6,628 nucleotides of DNA from an uncultured Bacilli bacterium (lineage in GTDB: Bacteria; Bacillota_I; Bacilli_A; RF39; UBA660): contig CANRHM010000076.1 in assembly GCA_947630415.1 (NCBI GenBank), positions 1-6,628 of the forward strand, read 5' to 3'. Position numbers and translations under genes: made by a program. This document shows positions 5,318 to 6,628 of the stretch, one piece after another. The notes under the pieces are model-generated. The model worked only from the letters and a program-made list of their open reading frames with translations. It was not told where the DNA came from and did no database searches. Each line of letters opens with the position of its first letter. Position 1 is the stretch's first letter.

Positions 5318-6485
5318 TGTCTATATCGACGTCCCCAACAATTCCATCCACTCTTCCTGTACTAGTAAGTTGCCAATAATGAAAATTTCCTTGATAGTCT
5401 GTTTCATCGGTGTAATGTGCAAGCCAAACGGGATATTCTTGATATTTCCAAACTTTCTCTAAATAATTTTTACTTCCATAGAGCATTCCTCTATAACCTT
5501 TCTTTTCTACTTCCTTTAAAAAGGTTGAAGAAATCGTATTTAAGTCATAAAGACTAATCTTAAACGAATTAAACCGATTATAACATTCCCAATCAAATAC
5601 CACCGGTAAATCGAGGGCATAAGGTTTTAACTGTTCACTAACCCAAGATGCTTGTTTTGTAGCATCCTCTATAGATCCTGCATAACTATAGTAATAGACG
5701 CCTACTTTGAGTCCAGCCTCTTTGGCTTTTTTGATATTTTGTTCAAAGTAAGGATCGATAATAGAATCTTGATGAGGTCCTTCTTGCGTGCCTAATCGAA
5801 TAAAGACAAAAGAAACGCCTTCCTTTTTCACTTTTTCAAAATCGATTACTCCTTGCCACTTCGATACATCGATTCCAAGTTCAACATTCTCTTTGACATA
5901 GTTCTTTTTTATTTCTGAAATATCAACTTTTTCTTTGGAACTTAAAGTAAACTTCTCTACGACATTTAAAGTAAAAGGTTCCCTAGCAACATTACCATTA
6001 CGATCTTCTGCATAAAAAATAAGGTCATATTTCCCTACTTTATTAAGGTCATAGTTTCCTTCAATTCTACAAAGTGGTTCCTTATCATAATTATCAGCAC
6101 ATAAAATAACTTCTTCTAGATTATTGGTACTTCCCTTTAATACCGAATAAGTCTTCCCTATACCAATTAAAGGTTCCGTTGTATCTTGCACATTATAGGA
6201 AAAAGAGGCTTTATGGATTCTACCATGATCATCTTTATAAGTAAAAGACGCTTTCTGTTCTCCTAAAGTCAAACTATCTAATACATCATCTTGAACAAAA
6301 CTTCCTTCTTCGATTTGTACCACTTCCGATAACTTTACTTTTTCATATACTTCCATAGTTAAAGGACTATTAACAAATACTTTGGTATTAGAAGGCTCTT
6401 CTCTTTGAAAAGCAAAATAGATTAAAAAAAGGCCTAAAGCGACTATAAACAATAAACCAAAACCTATCATTTTCTTTTTATCCAT
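5304..6485 (-). CDS. Membrane-anchored GH25 muramidase with Ig-like repeats
   Basis: This 393-residue protein probably cleaves the N-acetylmuramic acid linkage of peptidoglycan outside the cell. Residues 1-5 are charged (MDKKK). Residues 6-26 form one hydrophobic segment with no cysteine lipobox or obvious cleavage site, so it is likely an N-terminal anchor. Residues about 35-177 look like two Ig-like or DUF5011-type repeats; the second ends in the typical VGKYDLIFYAEDRNGNVA and has C129 and C139, which may form a disulfide. The GH25 domain spans about 203-393, with GIDVSKWQG (204-212, D206), VYYYSYA (263-269), the catalytic VVFDWE (D298, E300), WLAHY (354-358) and the closing YWQLTSTGRVDGIVG...D. 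All key acidic residues are present. The ribosome site GGAGGGAG sits six bases before ATG 6485. The gene lies between divIVA and ileS, on the same strand, and a terminator precedes it with no room for a promoter. Roles in wall remodelling or division are plausible inferences. Confidence 0.92.
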   Translation of the reverse strand: MDKKKMIGFGLLFIVALGLFLIYFAFQREEPSNTKVFVNSPLTMEVYEKVKLSEVVQIEEGSFVQDDVLDSLTLGEQKASFTYKDDHGRIHKASFSYNVQDTTEPLIGIGKTYSVLKGSTNNLEEVILCADNYDKEPLCRIEGNYDLNKVGKYDLIFYAEDRNGNVAREPFTLNVVEKFTLSSKEKVDISEIKKNYVKENVELGIDVSKWQGVIDFEKVKKEGVSFVFIRLGTQEGPHQDSIIDPYFEQNIKKAKEAGLKVGVYYYSYAGSIEDATKQASWVSEQLKPYALDLPVVFDWECYNRFNSFKISLYDLNTISSTFLKEVEKKGYRGMLYGSKNYLEKVWKYQEYPVWLAHYTDETDYQGNFHYWQLTSTGRVDGIVGDVDIDIYYP

Positions 6486-6502
6486 TGGCTTCTCCCTCCA
6501 TG

Positions 6503-6526
6503 AAAAAAAGATGAAACTTCATCTTT
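6503..6526 (-). terminator. Intrinsic terminator after the divIVA-like gene, abutting the muramidase ribosome site
   Basis: AAAGATGAA (6526-6518) pairs with TTCATCTTT (6515-6507) around GT, with T's running to 6503. The stem is AT-rich, so leakage is likely. Only two bases separate the T-run from the muramidase ribosome site region, so any muramidase transcript starting upstream must read through this hairpin. Confidence 0.7.
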
Positions 6527-6532
6527 ACTTCT

Positions 6533-6628
6533 TTAATCTTCTAATTCTAATACTTCAATCTCATCTACGACTGCTTGTTGTTGTTCAATAATCGAACGAA
6601 GTCGTGATTTGAAAATTCTCAAATTTCG
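6533..6628 (-). CDS. divIVA: C-terminus of a DivIVA-like cell division protein, cut by the window edge
   Basis: An open frame enters from the right edge and ends at TAA 6535-6533, giving the last 31 residues: RNLRIFKSRLRSIIEQQQAV followed by an acidic tail VDEIEVLELED. DivIVA proteins, which mark curved membrane at poles and septa, end in a similar F-(R/K)-x-R-(F/L)-(R/K)-x-(L/I)-(I/L)-E-x-Q segment followed by an acidic tail. In many Bacillota divIVA lies directly upstream of ileS, and this gene is two genes upstream of ileS on the same strand, which supports the call. The coiled-coil body is outside the window, so the identification rests on 31 residues plus gene order. Confidence 0.65.
   Translation of the reverse strand, partial: RNLRIFKSRLRSIIEQQQAVVDEIEVLELED

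Noticed and set aside
5144..5365. Open frame of 73 codons on the + strand opposite the antitoxin-like and muramidase genes
   Set aside because: It lies antisense to supported genes, is rich in Phe and Tyr from AT-rich DNA, and has no ribosome site or recognisable motif.
1..6628. CRISPR array, tRNA or rRNA gene, insertion sequence or prophage
   Set aside because: I saw no regularly spaced repeats, cloverleaf sequences, transposase motifs or phage structural genes; the GH25 protein has a membrane anchor and no holin neighbour, unlike a phage endolysin.

Overview
The window comes from a low-GC Gram-positive bacterium (Bacillota) using the standard genetic code. The clues are strongly AT-rich DNA, AGGAGG-type ribosome sites, an isoleucine T-box leader, and the end of what looks like divIVA upstream of an isoleucyl-tRNA synthetase gene. 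The divIVA-ileS order is a known Bacillota arrangement at the edge of the cell-division cluster. The eukaryote-like IleRS2 enzyme with a GIHH signature fits Bacilli or Erysipelotrichia. I cannot fix the genus.

Layout. On the + strand, positions 2-1179 hold the tail of an unidentified gene and, overlapping it by ATGA, a GS-fold amidoligase (COOH-NH2 ligase) gene. A short two-way terminator near 1184-1217 separates this pair from everything else, which lies on the - strand and is described here in its own direction of transcription. First comes the C-terminus of a DivIVA-like protein (6628-6533), then a hairpin terminator (6526-6503). Next is a membrane-anchored GH25 muramidase with Ig-like repeats (6485-5304), followed by a small RelB/DinJ-like antitoxin remnant (5191-4988). 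After that comes a long regulatory region (4931-4303) and finally ileS (4302-1207).

The regulatory region is the most interesting part. It has a near-consensus promoter and a complete isoleucine T-box with specifier AUC, a UGGU acceptor-end bulge, an antiterminator and a terminator. About 85 bases past that terminator is a second near-consensus promoter. Transcripts from it would skip the T-box but still carry a second leader. That leader holds a compact, GC-rich element that can be drawn as a three-way junction or, exclusively, as a strong hairpin with a GUGA loop. I cannot assign this element to a known RNA class.

How the genes work together: the ileS region forms a tRNA-charging control unit, making more synthetase when uncharged tRNA-Ile accumulates. 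The synthetase itself carries the altered HIGH motif that has been linked to very strong mupirocin resistance in IleRS2 enzymes. The muramidase and antitoxin genes look like insertions into the usual divIVA-ileS neighbourhood. The amidoligase pair is a separate convergent unit, probably making a peptide-like amide bond on an unknown substrate.
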